Of a stretch of 61,722 nt of DNA, positions 42,170 through 50,863 are shown piece by piece; the first letter of the stretch is position 1, and each line of letters starts with the position of its first letter. A model generated the notes under the pieces. It made no database searches. It worked only from the letters and a program-made list of their open reading frames with translations, and was not told the DNA's origin. Position numbers and translations under genes: made by a program. The DNA is taken from the NCBI RefSeq assembly GCF_001552555.1, contig NZ_BCRK01000012.1, forward strand, positions 1-61,722. Reading direction: 5' to 3'. Source of the DNA: Nocardiopsis trehalosi NBRC 14201 (lineage in GTDB: Bacteria > Actinomycetota > Actinomycetes > Streptosporangiales > Streptosporangiaceae).

Positions 42170-43857
42170 TCGCCGCCGGCGGGGGTCAGGTTGAGGTAGA
42201 TCTGCGACTGGTCGGGGCGGCCCCACACGGCCGGATAGGCGTAGGTGTCCTCCTCGGTGGGCCAGCCGGTGAACTTCTCGGTGTTGAACTCGCTGGTGGT
42301 CCCGCCGGTCAGCACCGGGATGTAGGGCATGTCCTCTTCGAGGGCGGTCTGGATGGTGTCGAAGTGCGGCTGCCGCGCCTCGGTGTCCTCCGGCGGGATG
42401 CCGCGCAGCGCCTCGATCGCGGCGTCCACCTCGGGGTCGCTGTACCGGGCGTAGTTGGGGTTGGCGGTCTCGCCGACGGGGGCGGTGGTGCCGGTGTCGA
42501 AGAAGTAGGAGTAGACGAAGAACGGCTCGGGCGAGGCCCCCTGGTGCAGCGAGTCGAAGAGCAGGTCGAACTCGCCCTGGGCGCGGGCGTCGCCCCACTC
42601 GTTGTAGGAGACCCCCTGCGCGGACAGGTCGATGCCGGCCTCGGCGAGCTGTTCCGAGAGGGTGTTGATGGCGGTCACGTAGTCGGTCCAGCCGGAGGGC
42701 ACGGTGACGGTCAGGGCCAGCCGCTCGCCGTCCTTGGCGAACACGCCGTCGTCGCCGCGCTCCCACCCGGCGCCCTCCAGTTCGCGCACCGCCGCGTCGA
42801 CGTCGGGCTCCATGGGGGCGGTGGCGTGCTCCAGCTCGTCGGAGATGATGGCGGCGTCCCGCTCGGGCAGGGCGAACCCGGGGGAGATCCCGCTCGCGGT
42901 GCCCTCGAAGGCGAGCGCGTCGAGCTGGTCGCGGTCCATGGCGTGGTAGATCGCGCGGCGGACGGCGGGGTCGGTCTGCGGGCCGTCGCAGCCGAGGTCG
43001 GTGCTGGAGCAGGTGAACAGGGCCATCTGGTTCATCGGGACGGTGATGGCGCTGTACCCCGGGTGGTTCTCCTCGAAGTTCTCCAGGTCGGGCACCGGGC
43101 CGGTGACCCAGTCGACCTGGCCGGCGCCGAGCGCGTCCACCCCGGACTGGTTGCCCGACAGGGCGATGTAGCGGATGTTCTTCAGCGCCGGCTCCCCGCC
43201 GTAGTAGTCGGGGTTGGCGGTGAGCGTGAACGCCTGCGGCTGGAAGTCCTGGAGCCGGTAGGGGCCGGTGCCGACGGGCTCGTCGACGCGGTCGGTGACG
43301 GGGTCCTCGATGCCGGACCAGATGTGCTCGGGCACGATCCAGGTCTTGCCGAGGAGCTGGGGGGCGTCCATGTAGGCCGGCTCGTCGAAGGTGACCCGCA
43401 CGGTGGTGGCGTCGACCGCCTCGGCCTCGCCCGCGTAGCCGCCCTGGTTGATCGCGGGGGTGGCGGCGACCAGGTCGAAGGTGTAGGCGACGTCCTCGGC
43501 GGTGAAGGGTTCGCCGTCGGTCCACACGGCGTCGTCGCGGACGGTGATGGTCAGCTCGGTGCCGTCGTCGTTCCAGGAGTAGTCGGTGCCGAGGCGGGGG
43601 GTGGGGTCGCCGGGCTCCACCAGGTTGTAGACGAACAGCGGCTCGAAGATCGTGCCGGGGCCCTCGTTGGTGGTGGGCGCGTAGGGGTTGAAGTTGCGCT
43701 GGTAGTCACCGTTCTGCCCGGTGTAGGCGATGAGGGTGTCGGCGGCCGAGCCGCCCCCGCCCCCGCCGCCCCCGCTGCATCCCGCCGCGGCGAGGACGAC
43801 CGCGACCGCTCCGACCAGCGCGACCCGCGCGCGTCGGTGGACTCCGTGCGACGCCAT
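42166..43857 (-). CDS. Opp/Dpp-type oligosaccharide-binding lipoprotein (family 5 SBP)
   Basis: Extracellular ligand-binding protein of the importer, 563 residues. Signal peptide with lipobox VVLAAAGCSGG, so Cys27 is lipidated, followed by a poly-Gly linker. SBP family 5 features: IFEPLFVYNLVEPGDPTPRL, YSWNDDGTELTITVRDDAVW and EPVGTGPYRLQDF. Family 5 proteins bind peptides or, in Thermotoga and some actinobacteria, manno- and cello-oligosaccharides. Mannosidase/galactosidase neighbours and the shared promoter box point to beta-manno-oligosaccharides (inference). ATG at 43857 with GAAGGAA upstream. First gene of the operon. Confidence 0.92.
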   Translation of the reverse strand: MASHGVHRRARVALVGAVAVVLAAAGCSGGGGGGGGSAADTLIAYTGQNGDYQRNFNPYAPTTNEGPGTIFEPLFVYNLVEPGDPTPRLGTDYSWNDDGTELTITVRDDAVWTDGEPFTAEDVAYTFDLVAATPAINQGGYAGEAEAVDATTVRVTFDEPAYMDAPQLLGKTWIVPEHIWSGIEDPVTDRVDEPVGTGPYRLQDFQPQAFTLTANPDYYGGEPALKNIRYIALSGNQSGVDALGAGQVDWVTGPVPDLENFEENHPGYSAITVPMNQMALFTCSSTDLGCDGPQTDPAVRRAIYHAMDRDQLDALAFEGTASGISPGFALPERDAAIISDELEHATAPMEPDVDAAVRELEGAGWERGDDGVFAKDGERLALTVTVPSGWTDYVTAINTLSEQLAEAGIDLSAQGVSYNEWGDARAQGEFDLLFDSLHQGASPEPFFVYSYFFDTGTTAPVGETANPNYARYSDPEVDAAIEALRGIPPEDTEARQPHFDTIQTALEEDMPYIPVLTGGTTSEFNTEKFTGWPTEEDTYAYPAVWGRPDQSQIYLNLTPAGGE

Positions 43858-43930
43858 CTGCGTTCCTTCCCGTGAGGAGCGGCGCCGGCACCGCCGTCGC
43901 CGGGCCCGGACGCGCCGCTCGGGTGAAGGC

Positions 43931-43960
43931 ATTGTTAAGCCGCTGAACAAAGAAAGTCAA
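43931..43960 (-). promoter_or_regulatory. Promoter-operator of the importer operon (shared 30-bp box)
   Basis: On the minus strand, -35 TTGACT (43960-43955) and -10 TAACAA (43937-43932) have 17-bp spacing. A near-perfect 19-bp palindrome, TTGTTAAGC-C-GCTGAACAA (43932-43950, one mismatch), covers spacer and -10. This is the style of ROK-family operators, and a ROK gene lies divergently 236 bases away. It matches the mannosidase promoter at 25 of 30 bases. Confidence 0.78.
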
Positions 43961-44195
43961 GATATCGTGTGACGTGGATTACCGGGCCGCGCGGTGCGGC
44001 AGGGGCGGACGGGACCGGCGCCGCGGCCGCCGGGCGCACCGCCCCCGGTGCCGCGCACCCGGGGGCGCACCGGGGCCGCCGCCCGCCGACCTCCGGTCCG
44101 GGCGGCCGGAGGGTAACCTCGTGACGTCGACCCGCCGGGCGGCCCGTCCGGGCACCGCCCGACGGGCGCGGGACGGCGAGCGGCGGAGGGGGCGC

Positions 44196-45479
44196 ATGAA
44201 CGGGGCGGGGCGGTCCATACCCCACGCGAGCAGCCGGGCGGCGGTGCTGGACGTCATCCGCGCCGCGGGCACCATCAGCCGGGTCGGCATCATCGAGGCC
44301 ACCGGGTTCACCGGGGCCACCATCTCCACCGTCGTCCGCGGGCTCATCGACGACGGCCTGGTCCTGGAGACCGGCCGCGCCGAGTCCACCGGCGGCAAGC
44401 CGCGCGTCCTCCTCCAGCTCAACCGGCCGGCCCGCTTCGCCGTCGGGGTCCACCTCGACCACTCCGGGCTGACCTACGTCCTCACCGACCTCTCCGGCGC
44501 CGTCGTCGCCCGCATGACCCGCGCCGGCGTCGGCGCCGAGGACCCGCCGCTCGTGGTCGGCCGGATGGCGCGCGAGGTCGACGCGCTCGTCGACGGCGCC
44601 GGGGTCGACCGCTCCCGCGTCCTGGGCCTCGGCCTGGTCGCCCCCGGCCCGCTCACCGCCGCCTCCGGCATGCGGCTCACCCCGCCGCCGATGCGCCACT
44701 GGGAGGACTACCCGCTGGACCGGGCGCTGCGCGAGGCCACCGGGATGCCCGTCGTCCTCGACAACGACGCCACCGCCGCCGCCCTGGGCGAGTACTGGTC
44801 CGGCTCCATCCAGGACACCTCGACGTTCGCCGCCCTCTACATGTGCACCGGCATCGGGTCGGGGCTCCTCGTCAACGGCCTCACCTACCACGGGGCCAGC
44901 GGCAACGCCGGCGAGATCGGGCACATCTGCGTCGACGCCGACGGCCCCGAGTGCTGGTGCGGGGCGCGCGGCTGCACCGAGGTCCTGGCCGGGCCCGCGT
45001 CGGTCGTGGCCGCCGCCCGCGCCGACCCCGCTCTCGCCCGCAGCGCCGGGCTGACCGGCGAACGCAAGCGCGTCCGGCCCACCGTCGCCGCCGAGTTCGC
45101 GTCGGTGGCGCGCGCCGCCCGCCGGGGCGACCCGGCCGCGCGCGCCCTGCTGGAGCGCTCCGCCCGCTACCTCGCGGTGGCCGCCCGCACCCTGGTCACC
45201 ATCATGGACCTGGAGCTGCTCGTGCTCACCGGCGCCAGCCTGGCGATCGCCGGGTCCACCTACCTGCCCGTGGTGCGCGCCGAACTCGACCGCGCGTTCT
45301 TCGCCCGCGGCACCCACGCGGTGGACGTGCGGCTGTCGAAGTCGGCCGCCACCGCCCCCGCGATCGGCGCCGCCACCATGGTCCTGCAGACCGAACTCGT
45401 CCCGCTCAACCAGGGGCTGCGGGTGCCCGCCAACCTCGCCGCCTCCGACCCCCACCCCGCCCGCGCCGGCGGCGCCTGA
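44196..45479 (+). CDS. ROK-family transcriptional regulator (likely mannan/galactomannan regulon)
   Basis: A 427-residue repressor-type ROK protein. N-terminal winged helix (~10-70; RAAVLDVIRAAGTISRVG, ATISTVVRGLIDDGLV), then the sugar-kinase-fold sensor (~80-400). Signature and zinc site: GEIGHICVDADGPECWCGAR followed by GCTEVL. VLDNDATAAALGEYW is the phosphoryl-site region. ATG at 44196 with GGCGGAGGGG upstream; the longer upstream frame is shadow. Divergent from the importer whose promoter carries a ROK-like palindrome. That it binds both shared boxes is inference. Confidence 0.9.
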   Translation: MNGAGRSIPHASSRAAVLDVIRAAGTISRVGIIEATGFTGATISTVVRGLIDDGLVLETGRAESTGGKPRVLLQLNRPARFAVGVHLDHSGLTYVLTDLSGAVVARMTRAGVGAEDPPLVVGRMAREVDALVDGAGVDRSRVLGLGLVAPGPLTAASGMRLTPPPMRHWEDYPLDRALREATGMPVVLDNDATAAALGEYWSGSIQDTSTFAALYMCTGIGSGLLVNGLTYHGASGNAGEIGHICVDADGPECWCGARGCTEVLAGPASVVAAARADPALARSAGLTGERKRVRPTVAAEFASVARAARRGDPAARALLERSARYLAVAARTLVTIMDLELLVLTGASLAIAGSTYLPVVRAELDRAFFARGTHAVDVRLSKSAATAPAIGAATMVLQTELVPLNQGLRVPANLAASDPHPARAGGA

Positions 45480-45480
45480 C

Positions 45481-45508
45481 CGGCCGCGGCCCGCGCGGGC
45501 CGCGGCCG
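45481..45508. terminator. 28-bp palindromic bidirectional terminator
   Basis: Two 14-base arms (left CGGCCGCGGCCCGC) are perfect reverse complements. It fills the 33-base space between the convergent ROK and glycoside hydrolase genes. Confidence 0.75.
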
Positions 45509-45512
45509 CCGC

Positions 45513-47441
45513 TCACGCCCCGGGCGGCCCCGCCACCGCGGTCAGCAGCGCCAGCGGGGTGGCCGTCGCCCACGCCTGCGGCGAGCAGGCGTGCGGGTAG
45601 GGCACCGGTTCGGGGTGGTCGGCGCGGTCGTAGCCGGCCAGCACCTCCGGCAGCCGGAACCCGTTGCGGGCCGCCGCCGCCACCAGGCCCTCGGTCAGCC
45701 GCCCCGCCTCGGCGGCCAGCCCGTAGCGGGCCAGCCCCAGCGCGATCACGGCGTTGTCGTGCGGCCAGATACCGCCCCGGTGGTAGCTCAACGGGTGGTA
45801 CGGCCGCTGGCCCGCGGCGAGCGTGCGCACCCCCCACCCCGAGAAGAAGTCCGGCCGCAGCAGCCGCCGGCCGATCGCCGCCCCCCACGCCGGGTCGGCC
45901 AGCCCCGAGAACAGCAGGTGCCCGGCGTTGGAGGCCAGCGCGTCGACCCGCCGCCCCGCACCGTCCAGCGCGATCGCCGGGAACCCGCCCGCCTCGGGCA
46001 TCGGGAAGTCGCGGTGCACGTCCGCCCGCAGCCGGTCGGCGACCGCGGCCAGCCGGCCCGCGTACCCGGGGTCGCCCCACACCCGCTCGGCCAGGTCGGC
46101 GGTGCGGCGCAGCGCGTCGTAGGCGTAGCCCTGCGCCTCGCACACCGCGATCGGACCCTCGGCCTGGCGGCCGTCGGCCCAGCAGACCGCCCCCGCCGAG
46201 TCCTTCCAGCACTGGTTGACCAGGCCGGCGGGGTCGGGGGTGTACACCAGGTAGCCGGACGCGACCCCGCCGTCGCCCAGCATCCAGTCGACCGCCGCGC
46301 GGGCCGCCCCCTCCAGCTCGCGGGCCGGCCCGGTGTCGCCCGCCGCCTCGGTGTAGGCGTGCAGCAGCACCAGGAACAGCGGGGTGGAGTCGACCGCGCC
46401 GTAATAGCGGCCGTACGGCACCTGGCCGAAGTGCGCCAGTTCGCCCCGCCGCACCTCGTGCACGATCTTGCCCGGCCGCTCCACCCGCGCCGGGTCGTCG
46501 GCGCGCCCCTGCACCGCCGCCAGCGCGCGCAGGCTCGCCGCCGCCGGGCCCGCCCGGTACGGCAGCGCGAACAGCGAGGTCAGCAGGGCGTCGCGGCCGA
46601 ACAGGGTGAGGAACCAGGGCACCCCCGCCCCCGGGACGAGCAGCGGCGCGCCGTCGGGGCCGGGCACGGGCACCCGCAGCGCCGCCAGGTCGGCGAGCCC
46701 CTGGTCGCAGGCGCGCAGCAGGTCGGGGTCGCCGCCCCGGTCGCGCGGGTGCGGCGCGGCGCCGGTGAACTCCGCGGCCTCGGCCGCGTCGGCCGCCGCG
46801 ACGCGCGCCGGCGGCACCGGCGCGGGGACGGGGCCGGCCGCCCCGTCCGGCCCGGTGCGCACCCGCGCGTTGAGGGTGACGGCGGCCTCGCCGTGGGCGG
46901 GCAGCCGCAGCTCCCACTCGGCGGTGCACGCGTCGGACCCGGCGCGCACGGTGTCGGGCGGCGGGTCGGCGGTGACCGTGGTCGACGCCGCCCAGGCGCC
47001 CCGCCGGTAGCCGAACACCAGCCCGCCGGGCTCGGCCGACCGCTCGTGCCGAGCGTCGGGCTTGGGGTAGCGGCGGCCGTCGGAGCGGAGCTCGAACTGG
47101 TCGGCGAAGTCGGCGTCGGCCAGGTAGCGCAGCCGCACGGTGATCGGCTCGGCCGTGTGGTTGACCACCCGCACCCGCTCCGCCAGCCCGAACGCGTCGA
47201 CCGCCTGCTCGCGCAGCACCAGGTAGGGCGGTGGGGCGTCGCGGGTGCCCGGCGGCACCAGCACCCCCGGCGCCAGCGGGGTGAGCGCCGCGCCGTCGGC
47301 CTTGAGCCGCCACAGGCTCAGGTGGCGGGCGTCGTGGGCGAACAGCCCGTCGGGCGCGGTGCCGCGGGTGCCGTGGACGTCGCCGGTGGCGTCCACGGCG
47401 GCGAACACCCCCCGCCGGACCAGCAGCCGCCGGTCGGTCAT
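45513..47441 (-). CDS. Glycogen-debranching-enzyme-like glycoside hydrolase
   Basis: A 642-residue protein. The N-terminal beta domain (~1-215) is the glycogen-debranching N-terminal type (TAPDGLFAHDARHLSLWRL, LRYLADADFADQFELR). The C-terminal (alpha/alpha)6 barrel (~240-640) has PWFLTLFGRDALLTSLFALP, GGIWPHDNAVIALGLARYG and ACSPQAWATATPLALL. Relatives are called amylo-alpha-1,6-glucosidase-like, but the substrate of these short bacterial members is often unknown. ATG at 47441 with GGGAGGTGTG; it shares one base with the upstream gene's stop (TGATG). Last gene of its operon. No signal peptide. Confidence 0.85.
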   Translation of the reverse strand: MTDRRLLVRRGVFAAVDATGDVHGTRGTAPDGLFAHDARHLSLWRLKADGAALTPLAPGVLVPPGTRDAPPPYLVLREQAVDAFGLAERVRVVNHTAEPITVRLRYLADADFADQFELRSDGRRYPKPDARHERSAEPGGLVFGYRRGAWAASTTVTADPPPDTVRAGSDACTAEWELRLPAHGEAAVTLNARVRTGPDGAAGPVPAPVPPARVAAADAAEAAEFTGAAPHPRDRGGDPDLLRACDQGLADLAALRVPVPGPDGAPLLVPGAGVPWFLTLFGRDALLTSLFALPYRAGPAAASLRALAAVQGRADDPARVERPGKIVHEVRRGELAHFGQVPYGRYYGAVDSTPLFLVLLHAYTEAAGDTGPARELEGAARAAVDWMLGDGGVASGYLVYTPDPAGLVNQCWKDSAGAVCWADGRQAEGPIAVCEAQGYAYDALRRTADLAERVWGDPGYAGRLAAVADRLRADVHRDFPMPEAGGFPAIALDGAGRRVDALASNAGHLLFSGLADPAWGAAIGRRLLRPDFFSGWGVRTLAAGQRPYHPLSYHRGGIWPHDNAVIALGLARYGLAAEAGRLTEGLVAAAARNGFRLPEVLAGYDRADHPEPVPYPHACSPQAWATATPLALLTAVAGPPGA

Positions 47442-48775
47442 CACACCTCCCGGCTCAGCAGGTCGAGGACGGTCGCCGCGGTCCAGCTGAAGTCGCGGGT
47501 GCCGCGCCCCTCGCCGCTGTAGGGGTCGACGTACTCGGCGAACCCGGTCCGCGCGGCCGCCGCCAGCATGGACGCCCGCAGCGCCGCCGCCTGCGCGGGC
47601 GCGCCGTGCCGCAGCAGGCCCAGGTGGACCAGCCACGACATGTTGAACCACCCCGGGCCGCGCCAGTAGCGGCCCGGCTCGAACGCGGGCCCGGTCAGGT
47701 CGTAACTCGGTACCAGGTGCACGCCGCCCACCCGGAACCGCTCGCCGAGCGCCGTGCGCAGCAGGTCGGCCGCCACCGGCAGCCCGGGGACGGCCAGCGG
47801 CACCAGCCCGGCCACCCCGTACTCGCGGATGGGGGCGCCGCCGATGAGGTCCCGGCACAGGAACAGGCCGGCGCCGGGGTCCCACAGGGCGCCCACCAGC
47901 GCCTCGGTGAGGGCCGCCGCGCGCTCGCGGTGCGGCGCGGGGTCGCCCCCCAGCTCGGCGGTGATGTCGGCCAGGGCGTGCTCCGACAGCACCAGCAGCG
48001 CGTTGAACGACGGGTCCTCCACGGCGAACCCGAACGGGGTGGCGCGGTCGTCGTAGCCGTGGTCGCGGTAGTCGGCGGCCAGCCGGACGTAGCGGCCGTA
48101 GTCGAGGTCGGTGGGCCGGTCGGCGACGTCGGCGTGGTCGAGGTCGCGCCGCCGGAAGCTGCCCGCAGCGGCCGGCTCCACCCGGGCCAGCGGGGCGTCC
48201 CACGCCGGGCTGTTGTCCATGCCCGACTCCCACGGGTGCACGACCGCGGCCAGCCCCCGCCCACCCAGGTCGCGGCGGTCGGCCAGGTAGCGGTGCCAGG
48301 CCGCGAGCCCCGGCCGCACCCGCTCCAGGAACCCGCGCCGCCGCGACGCCACCGGGTCGGCCCGGTGGGTCTCCCACGCCGCCAGGGCGTGCACCGGCGG
48401 CTGCACGATGCCCGACGTGGGCACACCGGGCGGCGCCGAACCCGCCGACGCCGACCGCCAGAAGTCGGGGCCGGGGAAGTACGCGCCGGGCGGCGTGGCC
48501 GGGTGGAACGCGATGTGCGGCAGCCGGCCGTCGGCCCACTGCGCGCCCAGCATCGACTCCAGCTCCCGCTGCGCCCGGTACGGCGAGATGTGCCGCAGGC
48601 CGAGCATGATGAACGCGGAGTCCCAGCTCCACTGGTGCGGGTAGAGCGTGCGCGAGGGCAGCGTGGAGCTGCCCGTCCAGTTGCCGAGCAGCACCCGGAC
48701 GGCGGCCCGGCGCAGGTCGGCGTCCGTAGCGGCGGGGGCGGCCGGGGCGTCCGCCGCCACTGGGGCGGCGGTCAC
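47441..48775 (-). CDS. MGH1/GH63-like (alpha/alpha)6 glycoside hydrolase
   Basis: A 444-residue cytoplasmic hydrolase of the MGH1-type (GH63-related) group. Barrel motifs: RTLYPHQWSWDSAFIMLGLR (acidic Asp after the Trp), HPWESGMDNSPAWD, then YDLTGPAFEPGRYWRGPGWF and YVDPYSGEGRGTRDFSWTAA. Such enzymes act on alpha-glucosides or alpha-mannosides such as mannosylglycerate; the substrate here is unknown. The GTG at 48775 overlaps the isomerase stop (GTGA). Sits between the isomerase and debranching-like genes. Confidence 0.85.
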   Translation of the reverse strand: MTAAPVAADAPAAPAATDADLRRAAVRVLLGNWTGSSTLPSRTLYPHQWSWDSAFIMLGLRHISPYRAQRELESMLGAQWADGRLPHIAFHPATPPGAYFPGPDFWRSASAGSAPPGVPTSGIVQPPVHALAAWETHRADPVASRRRGFLERVRPGLAAWHRYLADRRDLGGRGLAAVVHPWESGMDNSPAWDAPLARVEPAAAGSFRRRDLDHADVADRPTDLDYGRYVRLAADYRDHGYDDRATPFGFAVEDPSFNALLVLSEHALADITAELGGDPAPHRERAAALTEALVGALWDPGAGLFLCRDLIGGAPIREYGVAGLVPLAVPGLPVAADLLRTALGERFRVGGVHLVPSYDLTGPAFEPGRYWRGPGWFNMSWLVHLGLLRHGAPAQAAALRASMLAAAARTGFAEYVDPYSGEGRGTRDFSWTAATVLDLLSREV

Positions 48776-49584
48776 GCGGCGACCTTGCGCACGAACGGCG
48801 GCACGCCGCGCAGCGCGGAGTCGGGGTCGCCGGACAGCCGGCACTCCACGGCCGTCCACCCGCTGTAGCCGATGGCGTCGAGCGCGGCGAAGAACACCGG
48901 CCAGTCGATGTGCCCGGCCCCCGGCTGGAACCGGTTGGAGTCGCTGACCTGCACGTGGCCGATCAGCGGGCCGGCGGCCAGCACCGCCGCCGCGGGGTCG
49001 GCCTCCTCGATGTTCATGTGGTAGCTGTCGATGCCGATGCGCACCGCCGGCGACCCGGCGGCGCGGATGAGGTCGGCGGCCTGGTCGATCCGGTTGACCA
49101 TGTGGTCCTCGTAGCGGTTGAGCGGCTCCAGGAACAGGGTGGTGCCCTCGCGCTCGGCGTGGGCGCCCAGCTCGGCCAGGCCCGCCAGCAGCACCTCGCG
49201 GTCCTCGGCCTCGCTGCGCGGCGGCTCGAACGGCGGCAGCCGCCGGGAGAACATGCCGTAGGAGGCGGGCGTCTGCGCGCCCACCCCGCCGATCTCGGCG
49301 ATGACCGACAGCTGGGACTTCATCTGCTCGACGGCGTCGCGGCGCAGGTCGGGGTCGAACGCGCCGAAGAAGTGCGGCATGTCGACGCACACGGTCGGCA
49401 GCACGACCCCGTCGCGCAGGGCGCGGCGCAGCTCCGGCAGCCGGTCGCGGAGCGCGAAGGCGCTCCTGCCGCGCAGTTCGATGCCGTCGTAGCCGGCGGC
49501 GCGCGCGTACTCCCACTTGTCCTGCAGGGTGGTGCCGGGCAGCAGCTGCTCCTGGCAGGCCAGTCGCGGTGTGGTGGCGGTCAT
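48772..49584 (-). CDS. Xylose-isomerase-like TIM-barrel sugar isomerase/epimerase
   Basis: A 270-residue AP-endonuclease-2/xylose-isomerase-like TIM barrel. Metal-site residues are in order: Glu in TLFLEPLNRYEDH, Asp/His in GIDSYHMNIEE, His in LIGHVQVSDSNR, Glu near the end in WTAVECRL. The family includes hydroxypyruvate isomerase, D-tagatose 3-epimerase and 3-keto-glycoside-processing enzymes. ATG at 49584. Six bases after the dehydrogenase gene. Context favours isomerising or cleaving an oxidised sugar (inference). Confidence 0.88.
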   Translation of the reverse strand: MTATTPRLACQEQLLPGTTLQDKWEYARAAGYDGIELRGRSAFALRDRLPELRRALRDGVVLPTVCVDMPHFFGAFDPDLRRDAVEQMKSQLSVIAEIGGVGAQTPASYGMFSRRLPPFEPPRSEAEDREVLLAGLAELGAHAEREGTTLFLEPLNRYEDHMVNRIDQAADLIRAAGSPAVRIGIDSYHMNIEEADPAAAVLAAGPLIGHVQVSDSNRFQPGAGHIDWPVFFAALDAIGYSGWTAVECRLSGDPDSALRGVPPFVRKVAA

Positions 49585-49590
49585 CGGGGT

Positions 49591-50637
49591 TCAGAACTCC
49601 AAAACGATCTGCAGGGCGTCCTGCGGCCGCTCGTCGAGCAGCCGGTAGGCGGTGGTGGCGTCGGCGACCGGGATCTGGTGGCTGACGAGCGGCTTGACCT
49701 CGACCCGGCCGTCGGCGACCAGGTCGAGGAAGGTCTGCTGGAGCCGGTCGACGCTCCACCGCCCGGACAGGCGCGGCGGGACGCCGCCGATCTGCGAGGA
49801 GACCAGCTCGATGCGGTTGTGGTGGAACTCCTCGCCCAGCCGCAGGCCGTCGCCGCCGCCCTGGTAGAACCCGGCGGCGACCACGCGGCCGCCCACGGTG
49901 GTGGCGCGCACCGCCTCGTGCAGGGCGGCGTAGGCGCCGCTCAGCTCGACGGCGGTGTCGGCGCCGGTGCCCGAGGTGAGGTCGCGGACGCGTTCGGCGA
50001 CGCGTTCGGTGCGGGCGTTGAGCACGGCCGACGCGCCGAACCGCTCGGCGGCGGCCAGCCGCGCCTCCAGGGCGTCGACGGCGAGCACCCGGCCCCCGCT
50101 GAGCGCGGTGAGGCGGGTGGCGAGCAGGCCGATGACGCCCTGGCCGAACACCGCCACGGTCTCGCCGAGGTTGACCTCGGCCGCCAGCACGGCGTTGAGG
50201 GCGATGGCGCCCACCCGGGCGAACGCGCCGGCCAGCGGGTCGAGGCCGACGGGCAGCCGGTGGCCGACCATGCGCGCCGCCGGGACCACGCCCTCGCTGC
50301 GGTGGCCCCAGATGCCCCACACGAGGTCGCCGACCCGGGGCACCCCGGGCAGGTCGGCGCAGTCGGGGGCGGCCTCCACGACCTCGCCGACCTCGGAGTA
50401 GCCCCAGCCCACGACGGGGTACTCCAGCCCGGCGGTGGACTCGTCGAACAGGCGCGACGCCGGGTTCCACGCCCGGGTCAGGTAGGGGTTGGTGCCGCGG
50501 TAGGCCGTCAGCTCGGTCCCCGCGGAGATGCCGGAGAAGCGGGTGCGCACTCTGAGGTGGCCCGGTGGCAGCGGCGCCCGCTGGTAGCCGGCGACCTCGA
50601 CCTGGCGCGGTCCGGTGAACTGGACGACTGTCTCCAA
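49591..50637 (-). CDS. Medium-chain (zinc-type) dehydrogenase with altered zinc site
   Basis: A 348-residue MDR-superfamily oxidoreductase. Cofactor site VAVFGQGVIGLLATRL (GxGxxG); N-terminal GroES-like domain with GHLRVRTRFSGISAGTEL. The usual catalytic-zinc GHE motif is replaced by VVGWGYSEVGEVV, so it may use no catalytic zinc, like the BchC-type branch of the family. The only plausible start is the TTG at 50637 (METVVQFTGPRQ), with GGGAG 6 bases upstream. First gene of a four-gene operon with isomerase and two glycoside hydrolases. Confidence 0.85.
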   Translation of the reverse strand: METVVQFTGPRQVEVAGYQRAPLPPGHLRVRTRFSGISAGTELTAYRGTNPYLTRAWNPASRLFDESTAGLEYPVVGWGYSEVGEVVEAAPDCADLPGVPRVGDLVWGIWGHRSEGVVPAARMVGHRLPVGLDPLAGAFARVGAIALNAVLAAEVNLGETVAVFGQGVIGLLATRLTALSGGRVLAVDALEARLAAAERFGASAVLNARTERVAERVRDLTSGTGADTAVELSGAYAALHEAVRATTVGGRVVAAGFYQGGGDGLRLGEEFHHNRIELVSSQIGGVPPRLSGRWSVDRLQQTFLDLVADGRVEVKPLVSHQIPVADATTAYRLLDERPQDALQIVLEF

Positions 50638-50714
50638 CAGGGGCTCCCGTGGACGGGCCGCCGCCGCGGCGCCGGAGGCGGAGTGCGGCGGGCATAACAG
50701 TAAAGGTTTCGTCG

Positions 50715-50742
50715 AAGCTACCTCTATCTTAGGCCTTGTCAA
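50715..50742 (-). promoter_or_regulatory. Candidate promoter of the dehydrogenase-glycosidase operon
   Basis: On the minus strand -35 TTGACA (50742-50737) and -10 TAGCTT (50720-50715) are 16 bp apart. It lies in an AT-rich island between divergent operons and implies a ~70-base leader. It does not contain the 30-bp box of the mannan locus. Confidence 0.55.
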
Positions 50743-50863
50743 TACGCAAAAGTAGTGTTCTCATGATGCGCACCGAAGATGGAGGGGACGGATCGCGGGA
50801 CCGGCCGGACACCCGGACACCCGCGCCACCGCCCCACCGAATCCCACGTGCGAGAGGCAGACG

